Source: Lachnospiraceae bacterium (lineage in GTDB: Bacteria; Bacillota; Clostridia; Lachnospirales; Anaerotignaceae). Taken from it: DNA of 64,000 nucleotides. Positions within the stretch are counted from its first letter, which is position 1, and each line of letters opens with the position of its first letter. The stretch covers positions 62,001 through 126,000 of the forward strand of contig CAJTKM010000005.1 in the NCBI GenBank assembly GCA_910576545.1, given 5' to 3'. A program made the translations under genes and the position numbers. The notes under the pieces were generated by a model, which searched no databases, was not told the DNA's origin, and was given only the letters and a program-made list of their open reading frames with translations. Shown piece after piece: positions 25,721 through 33,936 of the stretch.

Positions 25721-25999
25721 ATGGAAGAAAAGAACACCACAAACCAAACGAACGAAGTGAAACAGGCAGCCGAAACAAAACAGCCGAAGCCCGCACAGGC
25801 GGCAAAAAAGAAAAGCGACAAGGACACTTTTGCGGATTATAAGGCGGAATTCAAAAAGATTATCTGGCCCGACCGCGCGGATATGGTAAAACGTACAGCA
25901 ACGGTTATTGTTACGTCCCTGCTGGTAGGCGTTATCATTTTCTGCATGGATACAGTGTTCTCCGCAGGATACAGCGCGATTCTCGGCCTGATGGGCTGA
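25721..25999 (+). CDS. secE: Preprotein translocase subunit SecE
   Basis: A 92-residue protein with a charged, Gln/Lys-rich N-terminal half and one membrane helix near the C-terminus (TATVIVTSLLVGVIIFCMDTVF). The conserved amphipathic stretch FADYKAEFKKIIWPDRADMVKRT just before the helix identifies SecE. It clamps the SecY channel of the Sec translocon. The extended low-complexity N-terminus (KQAAETKQPKPAQAAKKK) is longer than the roughly 60 residues of Bacillus SecE. It lies between rpmG and nusG, as in nearly all Firmicutes. Confidence 0.94.
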   Translation: MEEKNTTNQTNEVKQAAETKQPKPAQAAKKKSDKDTFADYKAEFKKIIWPDRADMVKRTATVIVTSLLVGVIIFCMDTVFSAGYSAILGLMG

Positions 26000-26045
26000 G
26001 GCGGCGCAGGGCATCGTCTGAATGGAAAACGAAAAGGATGGTATT

Positions 26046-26600
26046 ATGTCTGAAGAAATCAATAAACCGGCGGAATCAGCGGCGGCTGACGAATCCAGGT
26101 GGTACGTTGTGCATACCTATTCAGGGTATGAAAACAAGGTCAAGGCCAATATCGAGAAAAGCGTGGAAAACAGAGGGATGCAGGATCAGATTCTGGAGGT
26201 CAGCGTGCCTTTGCAGGACGTTGTGGAAATCAAGGATGGTCAGAAAAGAACGGTCCAGCGCAAGGTGTTTCCGGGTTATGTGCTGCTGAGAATGATAATG
26301 AACGATGAAACATGGTACGTCGTCAGGAATACCAGAGGCGTGACAAGCTTTGTCGGCCCCGGCTCCAAGCCCGTACCCCTGACAGATGCGGAGGTGCGCG
26401 CAATGGGCATCGGCGGCGAGGTGGAAAGCCTTGACGTGGAGATTGGCGATACAGTCCGCGTTGCGGCAGGACCATTTGCGGATTCCGTTGGGCAGATCAA
26501 AGAGATTAACACCAACAAAAAGACGCTGGTTGTCAGCCTTTCTATTTTTGGCAGGGAAACGCCGGTAGAGCTTGATTTCGCTCAGATCGACAAAATTTAA
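26046..26600 (+). CDS. nusG: Transcription elongation and antitermination factor NusG
   Basis: A 184-residue protein with the NGN domain (RWYVVHTYSGYENKVKANIEK, VFPGYVLLRM) and a C-terminal KOW domain (VRVAAGPFADSVGQIKEIN). It binds RNA polymerase and links it to Rho or the ribosome. Two ATGs are possible: 26022, which adds eight residues, and 26046, which has AAAAGGAT upstream. The second is preferred. It completes the rpmG-secE-nusG unit, and transcription probably continues into rplK. Confidence 0.93.
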   Translation: MSEEINKPAESAAADESRWYVVHTYSGYENKVKANIEKSVENRGMQDQILEVSVPLQDVVEIKDGQKRTVQRKVFPGYVLLRMIMNDETWYVVRNTRGVTSFVGPGSKPVPLTDAEVRAMGIGGEVESLDVEIGDTVRVAAGPFADSVGQIKEINTNKKTLVVSLSIFGRETPVELDFAQIDKI

Positions 26601-26618
26601 TCATCAAACGACTTGGAA

Positions 26619-26665
26619 GGCGGCACACGCCGCCGGTGGGAGGGAAAATCCCCGCTAATTACCAC
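26619..26665 (+). promoter_or_regulatory. L1-type mRNA leader before rplK
   Basis: A stem GGCGGC/GCCGCC (26619-26634) is followed by GGTGGGAGGGA, a short loop, TCCCC and then ACCAC (26661-26665). GGUGGGAG closed by ACCAC resembles the ribosomal protein L1 site on 23S rRNA and the known L1 feedback sites on mRNA. It ends 19 bases before the rplK start, so L1 binding should block translation. Confidence 0.6.
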
Positions 26666-26684
26666 ATTTATAGGAGGTGCCATA

Positions 26685-27110
26685 ATGGCAAAGAAAGTAA
26701 CAGGCTATATCAAATTACAGATTCCCGCGGCGAAGGCAACGCCCGCACCCCCTGTCGGCCCTGCGCTGGGTCAGCATGGCGTAAATATCATGGGCTTTTG
26801 CAAGGAATTTAACGAAAAAACAGCTTCCCAGGCTGGTCTGATCATCCCCGTAGTCATTACGGTTTATCAGGACAGAAGCTATTCCTTCATCACAAAGACG
26901 CCCCCTGCGGCGGTTCTGCTGAAGAAGGCGGCAGGTCTGGAATCCGGTTCCGGCGTACCCAATAAAACAAAGGTTGCGAAGCTGCCCAAGGCAGAAGTAA
27001 TGAAGATTGCCGAGATGAAGATGCCGGATTTGAACGCGGCTGACGTTGAAGCTGCGTACCGCATGATCTGCGGCACGGCAAGAAGCATGGGCATCGTTGT
27101 TGAAGAATAA
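26685..27110 (+). CDS. rplK: 50S ribosomal protein L11
   Basis: A 141-residue ribosomal protein with the N-terminal signature [30 protein letters not shown] and the C-terminal RNA-binding domain ending [12 protein letters not shown]. It forms the stalk base with 23S rRNA and contacts elongation factors and RelA. The ATG at 26685 has TAGGAGGTG seven bases upstream; an open frame from 26613 would start inside the L1-type leader. It is co-transcribed with rplA, from which it is separated by a second copy of that leader. Confidence 0.97.
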   Translation: MAKKVTGYIKLQIPAAKATPAPPVGPALGQHGVNIMGFCKEFNEKTASQAGLIIPVVITVYQDRSYSFITKTPPAAVLLKKAAGLESGSGVPNKTKVAKLPKAEVMKIAEMKMPDLNAADVEAAYRMICGTARSMGIVVEE

Positions 27111-27155
27111 GCCGGAAGCGGCGTAAGTGGGAGGGATTTCTCCCGATACTACCAC
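27111..27155 (+). promoter_or_regulatory. Second L1-type mRNA leader, before rplA
   Basis: GCCG/CGGC stem (27111-27122), then GTGGGAGGGA, loop, TCCC and ACCAC (27151-27155), followed by the GGAGG of rplA. The layout is almost the same as that of the leader before rplK. Two sites would let L1 control each gene separately. Confidence 0.6.
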
Positions 27156-27172
27156 ATAAGGAGGTCACGAAA

Positions 27173-27868
27173 GTGAAAAGAGGAAAAAAATACAGCGAGG
27201 CTGCAAAGCTCGTTGATAAGGCAATGCTTTATGATACAGCAGACGCGATTGATCTGGTGCAGAAAACATCTACAACGAAGTTTGACGCAACAGTAGAAGC
27301 GCATATTCGTTTGGGCGTTGACAGCAGACATGCTGATCAGCAGGTGCGTGGCGCCGTTGTTCTTCCACACGGCACAGGCAAAACAGTTCGTGTTTTGGTA
27401 TTCGCGAAGGGCGACAAGGCTGAAGAGGCTCTTGCAGCCGGCGCGGATTTCGTAGGAGCAGAGGATTTGATTCCGAAGATCCAGAATGAAAACTGGTTTG
27501 GTTTTGACGTTGCAGTTGCTACGCCTGACATGATGGGCGTTGTTGGCCGTCTGGGTCGTGTGCTTGGCCCTAAGGGCCTGATGCCTAACCCGAAGGCTGG
27601 CACAGTTACGATGGACGTAACAAAAGCAATCAACGATATCAAAGCCGGTAAGATTGAGTACCGTCTGGATAAGACGAATATCATCCATGTTCCTGTAGGC
27701 AAGGTATCCTTTGGTTCTGAAAAGCTGGGAGAAAACTTCCAGACTCTGATGAGCGCAGTCATAAAAGCAAAACCCACAGCTGCAAAGGGTCAGTACCTCA
27801 AGAGCGTTGTTCTGACAACGACAATGGGCCCCGGCGTGAAGGTTAACCCCGCAAAGATTTCTGAGTAA
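27173..27868 (+). CDS. rplA: 50S ribosomal protein L1
   Basis: A 231-residue protein of the mobile L1 stalk. Typical segments are [15 protein letters not shown] at the start, [20 protein letters not shown], and [18 protein letters not shown], the L1 signature. It starts with GTG at 27173 after AAGGAGGTCACGAAA. L1 is also the translational repressor of its own operon in many bacteria, and two matching mRNA sites are visible here. A GC-rich repeat overlaps its stop codon, and a new promoter for rplJ lies 90 bases on. Confidence 0.97.
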   Translation: MKRGKKYSEAAKLVDKAMLYDTADAIDLVQKTSTTKFDATVEAHIRLGVDSRHADQQVRGAVVLPHGTGKTVRVLVFAKGDKAEEALAAGADFVGAEDLIPKIQNENWFGFDVAVATPDMMGVVGRLGRVLGPKGLMPNPKAGTVTMDVTKAINDIKAGKIEYRLDKTNIIHVPVGKVSFGSEKLGENFQTLMSAVIKAKPTAAKGQYLKSVVLTTTMGPGVKVNPAKISE

Positions 27869-27940
27869 AGACCGCGGGGCTTTGCCCCACACCCCACAAG
27901 GGCTTGCGGGGTTCGGGGCGGCGCCCCGAAAGGACTTAAA
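27866..27940 (-). repeat. GC-rich repeat family copy D
   Basis: Read leftward it is AAGTCC-TTTCGGGGCG..., then CCCTTGTGGGGTG, GGGGCAAAGCCCCGCGG and TCTTTA, close to copy C at 16007-16058. Its end is the rplA stop codon. It may act as a terminator-like stem between the rplKA and rplJL units. Confidence 0.7.
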
Positions 27941-27957
27941 AAAATTTGCGGAAGTCC

Positions 27958-27986
27958 TTGACAGGCACCCGTTTTCGCGGTATGAT
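27958..27986 (+). promoter_or_regulatory. Promoter of rplJ-rplL
   Basis: TTGACA (27958-27963), 17 bases, TATGAT (27981-27986), directly before the L10 leader. Confidence 0.85.
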
Positions 27987-27995
27987 AAACGGGTT

Positions 27996-28112
27996 GAAAG
28001 AAAAATCCATATCTGCCGCAGACAGCAGGTGCAAGAAATTGCGTAAACCCTGCCGAGGAAACCAAAAGCGTGAGCTTACAAGCCTCTTTGTCTATGTGCA
28101 GAGAGGCTTTTT
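27996..28112 (+). promoter_or_regulatory. Ribosomal protein L10 leader with attenuator
   Basis: The leader has the L10-leader features GACAGCAGGTGC and CTGCCGAGGAAA, the kink-turn region bound by L10(L12)4, followed by the terminator AAGCCTCT/AGAGGCTT with a T-run (28080-28112). When L10 is in excess it binds the leader and favours termination. Order, spacing and terminator all match the Firmicutes type. Confidence 0.85.
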
Positions 28113-28153
28113 CAAGACTGGAATACCGAAAAGGATTTAAGGAGGTGTAAAAA

Positions 28154-28654
28154 ATGGCAAAGATTGAACAGAAGCAGGTTGTTGTGAACGAGATCAAAGA
28201 AAAGCTGGAAAAGGCGGCTTCCGTTGTTATGGTGGACGCAAGAGGCCTGACAGTAGAGCAGGATACCGCCCTGAGAAAACAGCTCAGAGAGGCCGGCGTT
28301 GATTATAAGGTTTACAAAAACACAATGGTGCATTTCGCAATTCAGGGCACGCAGTTTGAAGGACTGGACGAATACCTCGCAGGTCCCAGCACGTTTGCGT
28401 TCAGCTATGAGGACGCAACGACAGCAGCCAGCATCCTGAACAAGGTTGCAAAGGATGTAAAAGAACTGGAATTTAAGGCGGGTGTTGTGGAAGGCGTTGT
28501 ATACGATGCGGCAGGCATGAAGCTGATTGCAGATATTCCTTCCAGAGATGTACTGCTTTCCAAGCTGCTCGGCAGTTTCAAGTCCCCTATGTCCTCTTTC
28601 GCGCGCGTTATCGACCAGATTGCGAAGAAAGACGGCGAGGCGGCAGCAGAATAA
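28154..28654 (+). CDS. rplJ: 50S ribosomal protein L10
   Basis: A 166-residue stalk protein. VVMVDARGLTVEQDTALRKQLREAGVDYKVYKNT is the conserved rRNA-binding N-terminal region, and the C-terminal helix (MSSFARVIDQIAKKDG) carries L7/L12 dimers. It begins with ATG after AAGGAGGTG. It is preceded by its own promoter and by the L10 leader that it should regulate. rplL follows after 81 bases. Confidence 0.97.
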   Translation: MAKIEQKQVVVNEIKEKLEKAASVVMVDARGLTVEQDTALRKQLREAGVDYKVYKNTMVHFAIQGTQFEGLDEYLAGPSTFAFSYEDATTAASILNKVAKDVKELEFKAGVVEGVVYDAAGMKLIADIPSRDVLLSKLLGSFKSPMSSFARVIDQIAKKDGEAAAE

Positions 28655-28735
28655 GAAGAATCCCTTTTCCACCCCGATGTGGGCGGCAGGGCTTTATACT
28701 GAAAACAGACAAATATTATTCGGAGGTGCTTAACA

Positions 28736-29113
28736 ATGGCAAAATTGACAATCGAAGAAATCATTGCAGCTGTAAAAGAGCTTACAGTTTTGGAACTGAA
28801 TGACCTGGTAAAGGCAGCAGAAGAAGAATTCGGCGTATCCGCAGCAGCGGGTGTTGCGGTAGTGGCTGGCCCTGCAGCTGGCGGTGCAGCAGAGACAGAA
28901 AAGACAGAATTCGACGTTGAACTGACAGAAGTTGGCGCAGAAAAGATTAAAGTTATCAAGGTTGTTCGTGAAGTAACAGGCCTGGGTCTGAAAGAAGCGA
29001 AGGAAGCAGTTGACGGTGCTCCTAAGGTTCTGAAAGAACAGGTTTCCAAAGAAGAAGCTGACGGCATCAAAGCAAAGCTGGAAGAAGTTGGCGCAAAGGT
29101 AACACTGAAGTAA
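28736..29113 (+). CDS. rplL: 50S ribosomal protein L7/L12
   Basis: A 125-residue acidic stalk protein. The N-terminal dimerisation domain ([29 protein letters not shown]) is joined by an Ala/Gly hinge to the C-terminal factor-binding domain ([25 protein letters not shown]). It recruits translation factors to the ribosome. A terminator follows directly. Unlike the common bacterial order, rpoB does not come next; the next genes are convergent. Confidence 0.97.
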   Translation: MAKLTIEEIIAAVKELTVLELNDLVKAAEEEFGVSAAAGVAVVAGPAAGGAAETEKTEFDVELTEVGAEKIKVIKVVREVTGLGLKEAKEAVDGAPKVLKEQVSKEEADGIKAKLEEVGAKVTLK

Positions 29114-29129
29114 GAGTTTTCCAAAACCA

Positions 29130-29183
29130 GCAAATAAAAACGGCAGGAGTCTGTTTTTCAGGCTTTTGCTGTTTTTTATTTGC
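29130..29183 (+). terminator. Terminator of rplJ-rplL
   Basis: A long, partly imperfect stem from GCAAATAAAAACGGCAG to CTGTTTTTTATTTGC, with a T-rich right arm, 17 bases after the rplL stop. Confidence 0.75.
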
Positions 29184-29293
29184 GCCAAACTGGGAAAGCT
29201 TTACGAAAACAGGTGGTATCTGATGGCGGGAACAGGAAGGGGCTTGGGGAGTATGCAAGGCTGGTTTTATTTAGGAAAGTTGTAAAAAGTAAA

Positions 29294-29319
29294 AAGGGCA
29301 GAACCAAAGTTCTGCCCTT
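29294..29319 (-). terminator. Terminator of the ybaK-rrf2 unit
   Basis: AAGGGCAGAAC and GTTCTGCCCTT form a perfect 11-bp stem with a four-base loop. On the minus strand TTTTT follows. Confidence 0.9.
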
Positions 29320-29324
29320 CCGTA

Positions 29325-29768
29325 TTACCCGTCGCAGCGGGTGATGGCTTCGCAGGGATTTTTTTCCGCGTATTCTTTTGCCATATCTGCAAGTGTGATA
29401 TCATCTACCACCTGGTCTACGGCCTCTTTCATGCGTTTCCATATGGAGAGGGAAACACAGCTGTCAAAGTTCGGGCAGCCGGGATGGTCCACACAGCTTA
29501 CTGGCGAAAGCGAGCCTTCCAGCACGCGCAGCACCTCTCCGACGGTGATTTCTTCCGGCAGGCGGTTCAGGGCATAGCCGCCCTGCGCGCCGCGGTAGCT
29601 TTTGACAAGGCCGGATTTCGTCAGGGGATTGATAATCTGTTCCAAATACTTTTCTGAAATATTCTGGTCTTTCGCGATGTTCTTTAACGGAACCGTGCCG
29701 CTCCCATACTGCAAAGCCAGCGCAAGCATCAGGCGGATTCCATAACGTCCTCTGGTCGAAATCTTCAT
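29325..29768 (-). CDS. Rrf2-family transcriptional regulator
   Basis: A 147-residue Rrf2 protein of the IscR/CymR type. The winged helix is in ISTRGRYGIRLMLALA, NISEKYLEQIINPLTKSGLVKSYRGAQGGY. Cys92, Cys98 and Cys104 have the C-x5-C-x5-C spacing that binds an iron-sulfur cluster in IscR-like members, so it is probably an [Fe-S] sensor and not a CymR-type regulator, which lacks these residues. No cysteine desulfurase gene (iscS) is adjacent. It follows a YbaK gene after 21 bases and ends at a strong terminator. AAGGAGATTATTTAT precedes the ATG. Confidence 0.92.
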   Translation of the reverse strand: MKISTRGRYGIRLMLALALQYGSGTVPLKNIAKDQNISEKYLEQIINPLTKSGLVKSYRGAQGGYALNRLPEEITVGEVLRVLEGSLSPVSCVDHPGCPNFDSCVSLSIWKRMKEAVDQVVDDITLADMAKEYAEKNPCEAITRCDG

Positions 29769-29789
29769 ATAAATAATCTCCTTATTGGT

Positions 29790-30269
29790 TTATTCCGCAT
29801 CCTGCCAGCCCTTGCATACGTCCACCCATTCGATACATTTGCCATAGTGGAACAGCTCGTCACAGGTCAGCTCGATTGCGGAATTGCTGCTGCCAGCGGC
29901 GGGAAAAACAGTATCGAAGCGCTTCATGGAAATATCGGCATAAGCCTTTGTGGTTTCCGGCAGGGCAAAGGGGCATACGCCGCCGACGGCATGTCCGGTT
30001 GCGTCAAGCGTTTCTTCGGGGGAAAGCATTTTTGCTTTCAGACCAAACGTGTCCTTGAATTTGCGGTTGTCGATTTTCGTATCGCCTGCTACGGCAATAA
30101 CAATTGGTCCTTCCTTGGACATCAGGCAGAGTGTTTTTGTGATGCGGGCAGGAATAACGCCTGCCGCCTGTGCGGCCAGTTCCACAGTTGCACTGGAGGT
30201 TTCAAATTCCAAAACTTCTTTAGGGCATTCCATCTCTTTCAGATAAGCCCGTACTTTCTCAATAGACAT
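29790..30269 (-). CDS. YbaK/EbsC-family aminoacyl-tRNA deacylase
   Basis: A 159-residue single-domain editing protein. TLCLMSKEGPIVIAVAGDTKIDNRKFKD holds the conserved Lys, and GHAVGGVCPFAL is the family signature loop. Such proteins hydrolyse wrongly charged tRNAs, for example Cys-tRNA(Pro) or Ala-tRNA(Pro). The ATG at 30269 has AAAGGAGATG upstream; an earlier in-frame start at 30362 has no site. It is the first gene of a short unit with the Rrf2 regulator. A link between cysteine mischarging and a cysteine/iron-sulfur regulator would make sense but is inference. Confidence 0.88.
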   Translation of the reverse strand: MSIEKVRAYLKEMECPKEVLEFETSSATVELAAQAAGVIPARITKTLCLMSKEGPIVIAVAGDTKIDNRKFKDTFGLKAKMLSPEETLDATGHAVGGVCPFALPETTKAYADISMKRFDTVFPAAGSSNSAIELTCDELFHYGKCIEWVDVCKGWQDAE

Positions 30270-30638
30270 TTCTGTGACATCTCCTTTGTGATTTGCATAT
30301 GGGCGGTTTCTGCCGCCGCTTGTATTAACATTAAGCATATCAGAAAAGGGGAATTTCTGCAAGAAAGAAAGTGTTTTTTTGCAAAGAATAAGGGGGATTG
30401 TCCGCGCAGTGTGGAACTGTCCGGTTTCTGGAAATTTTTCATAAATCCTGCTTTACGCCGGTGCAAAAAATGCTATAATGGTTGCATGGCTCTAAAATTT
30501 TGTGTTTTTTGCTCTCGTAAAAGAATTGTAAGGAATTTTCAAGTTTTTTGTAAAAGAATACTGCTATAATGGAACGGACAGTGATGCCCGCATCTGGGGC
30601 ATCCGGACAATGGGAAACCGGCGGAAGGGAGCGTTAGC
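30270..30638. other. Divergent control region between ybaK-rrf2 and the two-component system
   Basis: No gene is visible in this 369-base stretch. It holds two extended -10 boxes on the plus strand, both TGCTATAAT (30471-30479 and 30562-30570), each without a good -35. The sequence between them is A/T-rich. The second box lies 69 bases before the response-regulator start. The minus-strand promoter for ybaK was not clear. Confidence 0.5.
30562..30570 (+). promoter_or_regulatory. Extended -10 promoter of the two-component operon
   Basis: TGC-TATAAT with the TG extension that can replace a -35. A near-identical box 91 bases upstream (30471-30479) may be a second start site. Confidence 0.5.
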
Positions 30639-31334
30639 ATGGAGCAGTTTAATATTTTGGTCTGTGATGATGACAGGAGTATCGTTGAGGCGATTGAAAT
30701 TTATCTGAAACAGGAAAATTATCATGTGATAAAAGCGTACAATGGGCTGGAAGCGCTGGAAGCTCTGGAGGAAAATGAAATACACCTGATATTGATGGAT
30801 GTGATGATGCCGCTTCTGGACGGGCTGAATACGACGGTCAAAATCCGTGAAAGCATGAACATCCCCATAATTATACTTTCTGCAAAAACGGAGGATACGG
30901 ATAAAATCCTGGGGCTGAATTTTGGCGCAGATGATTACATCAGCAAGCCGTTTAACCCTCTGGAGCTGCTGGCGCGCATCAAAAGCCAGATGCGCCGCTA
31001 TACCATGCTGGGCAGCATTGCGGAGAAAAGCAACGTAATCCGCATCGGGGAACTGGAGCTGGACAAGGACGCAAAGGAGGTGCGCGTAGGCGGTGAGCCA
31101 ATTAAGCTGACCGCAACGGAATACGGCATTTTGCAGCTGCTGATGGAAAATGCGGGAAAGGTTTTTTCCATTGACCAGATTTATGAAAGTGTCTGGAACG
31201 AAATGTCCTTTGCGCCGGAGAACACGGTTTCGGTGCATATCCGCCGCATCCGTGAAAAAATTGAAATCAACCCGAAGGAACCGAAGTACTTGAAGGTGGT
31301 GTGGGGGATTGGCTACAAAATCGAAAAATTCTAA
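30639..31334 (+). CDS. OmpR/PhoB-family response regulator
   Basis: A 231-residue two-domain regulator. The receiver has the acidic pair at DDD (10-12), the phosphorylation site Asp54 (LILMDVMMP) and the conserved Lys in YISKPFNP. The C-terminal winged helix includes LTATEYGILQLLMENAGKVFSIDQIYESVW and ENTVSVHIRRIREKIE. It binds DNA as a dimer when phosphorylated by the kinase encoded next. GGAAGGGAGCGTTAGC precedes the ATG. The kinase start lies one base after its stop, so the pair is translationally coupled. Targets are unknown. Confidence 0.94.
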   Translation: MEQFNILVCDDDRSIVEAIEIYLKQENYHVIKAYNGLEALEALEENEIHLILMDVMMPLLDGLNTTVKIRESMNIPIIILSAKTEDTDKILGLNFGADDYISKPFNPLELLARIKSQMRRYTMLGSIAEKSNVIRIGELELDKDAKEVRVGGEPIKLTATEYGILQLLMENAGKVFSIDQIYESVWNEMSFAPENTVSVHIRRIREKIEINPKEPKYLKVVWGIGYKIEKF

Positions 31335-31335
31335 T

Positions 31336-33564
31336 ATGTACCGTACAAAGTGGAAGGTAACAGTGACGATAGTGTTTTTTGTTTGCGCACTGGTGATGTT
31401 TTGCTGTAGTATACTGGCGGGAATGATTTCAAAGCAGTGGAACTGGGACGCTGTCAATGCCGAAACGGTCTATGATACGGAGGAGTTTCATGAAGCCTTT
31501 CAGACCGCGCTGGACAGGGCGATTACCGCGGATATTCAATACCAGAGCAGGGAACGGATTACATTAGGAGATGCGGTGCAGAGGGAAGAAGTTATTAACG
31601 GCTTTAAGCGGTATTATGGCATCGTTGATGGGGTGATTTCCAACAATACGGAAATTAACGCGACATATGACGGGCTGGCGATTTATGGGGAGATTCCCCA
31701 ATCGCTTTACGCAAATTTGCAGGAATATCAGTATCTGGTAGAGAACAGGCTGCCAATGTATTACAAAATGTATTTGCAAAGACAGCTGGACGAATACAAG
31801 ACCTGTGTCCGCTATCTGGGCGGGCTGCGGAACTTCCTTTATTATATTGAGGACGAAGCAGGCAACCCTGTTGGCGGGAATACAACGAAGGGCGAAATCA
31901 GCGATGAGGAACGCACGCTTGTGCTTTACGCGGGCTTCAGCAGCGACCATCTGGGCGAAATGCCGGATTATTTCGAAACGTATTCCAATGTCACGCTGGA
32001 GGAAAGCGGGCTGCGGCTTTACGGTGCAATCTGCGACCCTCTGCACCCCGGAGATGAGTTCTACGAGCTTTGGCAGAGCTTCGGTTTTGCGAAGAAAAGC
32101 CTGCCAATACTGCTGGGGGTGTTTTTTGCTGCGGCACTCCTGCTGGCGCTGTGTACGGTCTACCTGATACGGGTGACGGGACAGAAGGAAAAGGGCGGCA
32201 TTGTGGAGTATATGGTGCAGGACAGGCTTTATAATGAGGTGCATTTTCTGCTGGTTGCGGCGTTTTTTACATTTTCTCTGGCAGGCGGAACGGCTCTTGC
32301 GAAGAATATATTGCAGGGAAATGCAAATTTCTGGTCGTATCTGTTTATCGTGATACTGGGTGCCCTGTATCTGGCAGATGTGGCTGTGGGGCTTGGCTTT
32401 CTGCTTTCTGTTGCCCGACAGGTAAAGGGGCGGCGGATTTTCCGAAACACATGGGTTTCTGTGACAATCCGACGTGTATCTGAGCTTTTTAACGGAAAAA
32501 CTTTTCGTGGCTGGATGCTGATTGTCATGCTCTGCTATGGCCTTGGCAATTGTGTCATCATGGGGCTGGCAGTGCTTGCGCCGTATTATGGGCAGTGGCG
32601 GTTCGGCGTGCTTTGCGGGCTTGTGCTGATACTGTTTAATGGGATATGTATGTATTTTTTCCTGCGCGCACTGCGTTCGCTGAAAAATATCATGATTTCA
32701 GCGAAGGAAACTTCAAAGGGGGATTTTTCTGTCCCGCTGAGTCTGGCGGAGATTTCGCCTTCTTTCCAAAATTTTGCGATGGATATAGCAAACATACAGG
32801 ACGGGCTGAAAAATGCCGTAGATGACGCGGTGAAGGGGGAACGCATGAAAACGGACCTGATTACGAATGTTTCACACGACCTGAAAACGCCGCTGACCTC
32901 TATCATTACGTATGCCGATCTGCTCAAGCATGAGGAGCTTTCTAATGAGCGGGCAAAGGGCTATGTGGACGTTCTTCATGAAAAATCCTATCGGTTGAAA
33001 CAGCTGATTGAGGATTTGATAGAGGCAAGCAAGGCATCCAGCGGAAATCTGACTGTAACGAAAATGCAGATTGATTTCCGACAGCTGACATTGCAGGCAA
33101 TGGGCGAAATGGAGGAAAAGATAGAGGCAGCGGGGCTCTCGTTCAAATTGAGCTGTCCGGAGCCTGTGCGGATAGACGCAGACGGGCGGCATATGTGGCG
33201 GATATTGGAAAACCTTTTTTCCAATGCAATCAAGTATTCCATGCCAAATTCGCGGGTTTATGTGGATATTTTTGAAATGAACGGCTTTGGCATGCTGGTG
33301 ATGAAAAATATTTCCGCTTCACCGATTGATTTTGACGAAACAAGGCTGACGGAGCGTTTTGTGCGGGGGGACGCCTCGCGGACGACGGAGGGCTCAGGGC
33401 TGGGGCTTTCCATTACACAGAGCCTTGCGCAGATACAGGGCGGCACGTTTGGCATTCAGGTGGACGGAGACTTGTTTAAGTCCATCGTCAGTATCCCGCT
33501 TTGGGAGAACGGGGAAGAAACGGAAGAAGAAACAGCGGAACCCGAAGGGCTGCCGGAGGATTGA
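31336..33564 (+). CDS. Membrane sensor histidine kinase, six predicted membrane helices
   Basis: A 742-residue kinase. A first helix (VTIVFFVCALVMFCCSILAGMI) leads to an external domain of about 220 residues, then five closely spaced helices between about residues 250 and 440. The HisKA box NVSHDLKTPLTSI holds the phospho-acceptor His514, followed by NLFSNAIKYS (N-box) and GSGLGLSI (G-box). There is no clear HAMP domain. The ATG at 31336 lies one base after the regulator stop; a TTG at 31309 overlapping that gene is possible. The multi-helix segment may itself sense a membrane-related signal. The stimulus is unknown. Confidence 0.9.
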   Translation: MYRTKWKVTVTIVFFVCALVMFCCSILAGMISKQWNWDAVNAETVYDTEEFHEAFQTALDRAITADIQYQSRERITLGDAVQREEVINGFKRYYGIVDGVISNNTEINATYDGLAIYGEIPQSLYANLQEYQYLVENRLPMYYKMYLQRQLDEYKTCVRYLGGLRNFLYYIEDEAGNPVGGNTTKGEISDEERTLVLYAGFSSDHLGEMPDYFETYSNVTLEESGLRLYGAICDPLHPGDEFYELWQSFGFAKKSLPILLGVFFAAALLLALCTVYLIRVTGQKEKGGIVEYMVQDRLYNEVHFLLVAAFFTFSLAGGTALAKNILQGNANFWSYLFIVILGALYLADVAVGLGFLLSVARQVKGRRIFRNTWVSVTIRRVSELFNGKTFRGWMLIVMLCYGLGNCVIMGLAVLAPYYGQWRFGVLCGLVLILFNGICMYFFLRALRSLKNIMISAKETSKGDFSVPLSLAEISPSFQNFAMDIANIQDGLKNAVDDAVKGERMKTDLITNVSHDLKTPLTSIITYADLLKHEELSNERAKGYVDVLHEKSYRLKQLIEDLIEASKASSGNLTVTKMQIDFRQLTLQAMGEMEEKIEAAGLSFKLSCPEPVRIDADGRHMWRILENLFSNAIKYSMPNSRVYVDIFEMNGFGMLVMKNISASPIDFDETRLTERFVRGDASRTTEGSGLGLSITQSLAQIQGGTFGIQVDGDLFKSIVSIPLWENGEETEEETAEPEGLPED

Positions 33565-33580
33565 AAGGAGCGAAGCAGAA

Positions 33581-33778
33581 ATGTGGAAGGAAAAAGAGGA
33601 AGACAGGTTTGAAAAGACGTATTTGCAGGGAAAAGTGAATATCATAGAGATATGGGTGGACAAGCAGACGGGCGTGCAGTATCTGTTTCGGTATTCGGGG
33701 TCTGCCGGAGGGCTGACGCCCCTGCTGGACGCAGATGGGAAGCCACAGATTGACCCGAATTACCGGAAAACACTTTGA
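33581..33778 (+). CDS. DUF6440-like small protein
   Basis: A 65-residue soluble protein (DRFEKTYLQGKVNIIEIWVDKQTGVQYLF, then GGLTPLLDADGKPQ) that resembles the DUF6440 family of small Clostridial and Bacillus proteins. The predicted fold is a short beta sheet. It begins 16 bases after the kinase stop with AAAGGAG upstream and is followed by a terminator, so it is the third gene of the two-component operon. Its function, perhaps as an accessory to the signalling pair, is not known. Confidence 0.75.
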   Translation: MWKEKEEDRFEKTYLQGKVNIIEIWVDKQTGVQYLFRYSGSAGGLTPLLDADGKPQIDPNYRKTL

Positions 33779-33804
33779 TAAAGTATTGCCTGTTGTTTTA
33801 CCAG

Positions 33805-33852
33805 TTGTATTTTGGAGACAACGGAAAAGGGTTCTCCGCAAAATACAATTTT
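33805..33852 (+). terminator. Terminator of the two-component operon
   Basis: TTGTATTTTG and CAAAATACAA form a ten-base stem, extended inside by GGAGA/TCTCC, and TTTT follows. It lies 26 bases after the last gene. Confidence 0.75.
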
Positions 33853-33882
33853 GTTGCTGAGAGGTCAGGGAGTGAAACTTTT

Positions 33883-33914
33883 TGCAGGGTGTGGGGCAGA
33901 GCTTCACGGTTTTA
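33883..33914. repeat. GC-rich repeat family copy E (degenerate)
   Basis: TGCAGGGTGTGGGGCAGAGC followed by TTCACGGTTTTA matches the second half of copy C, with mutations that weaken the stem. Confidence 0.55.
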
Positions 33915-33936
33915 GGGCTTAAAGGTGGGGAGGATT

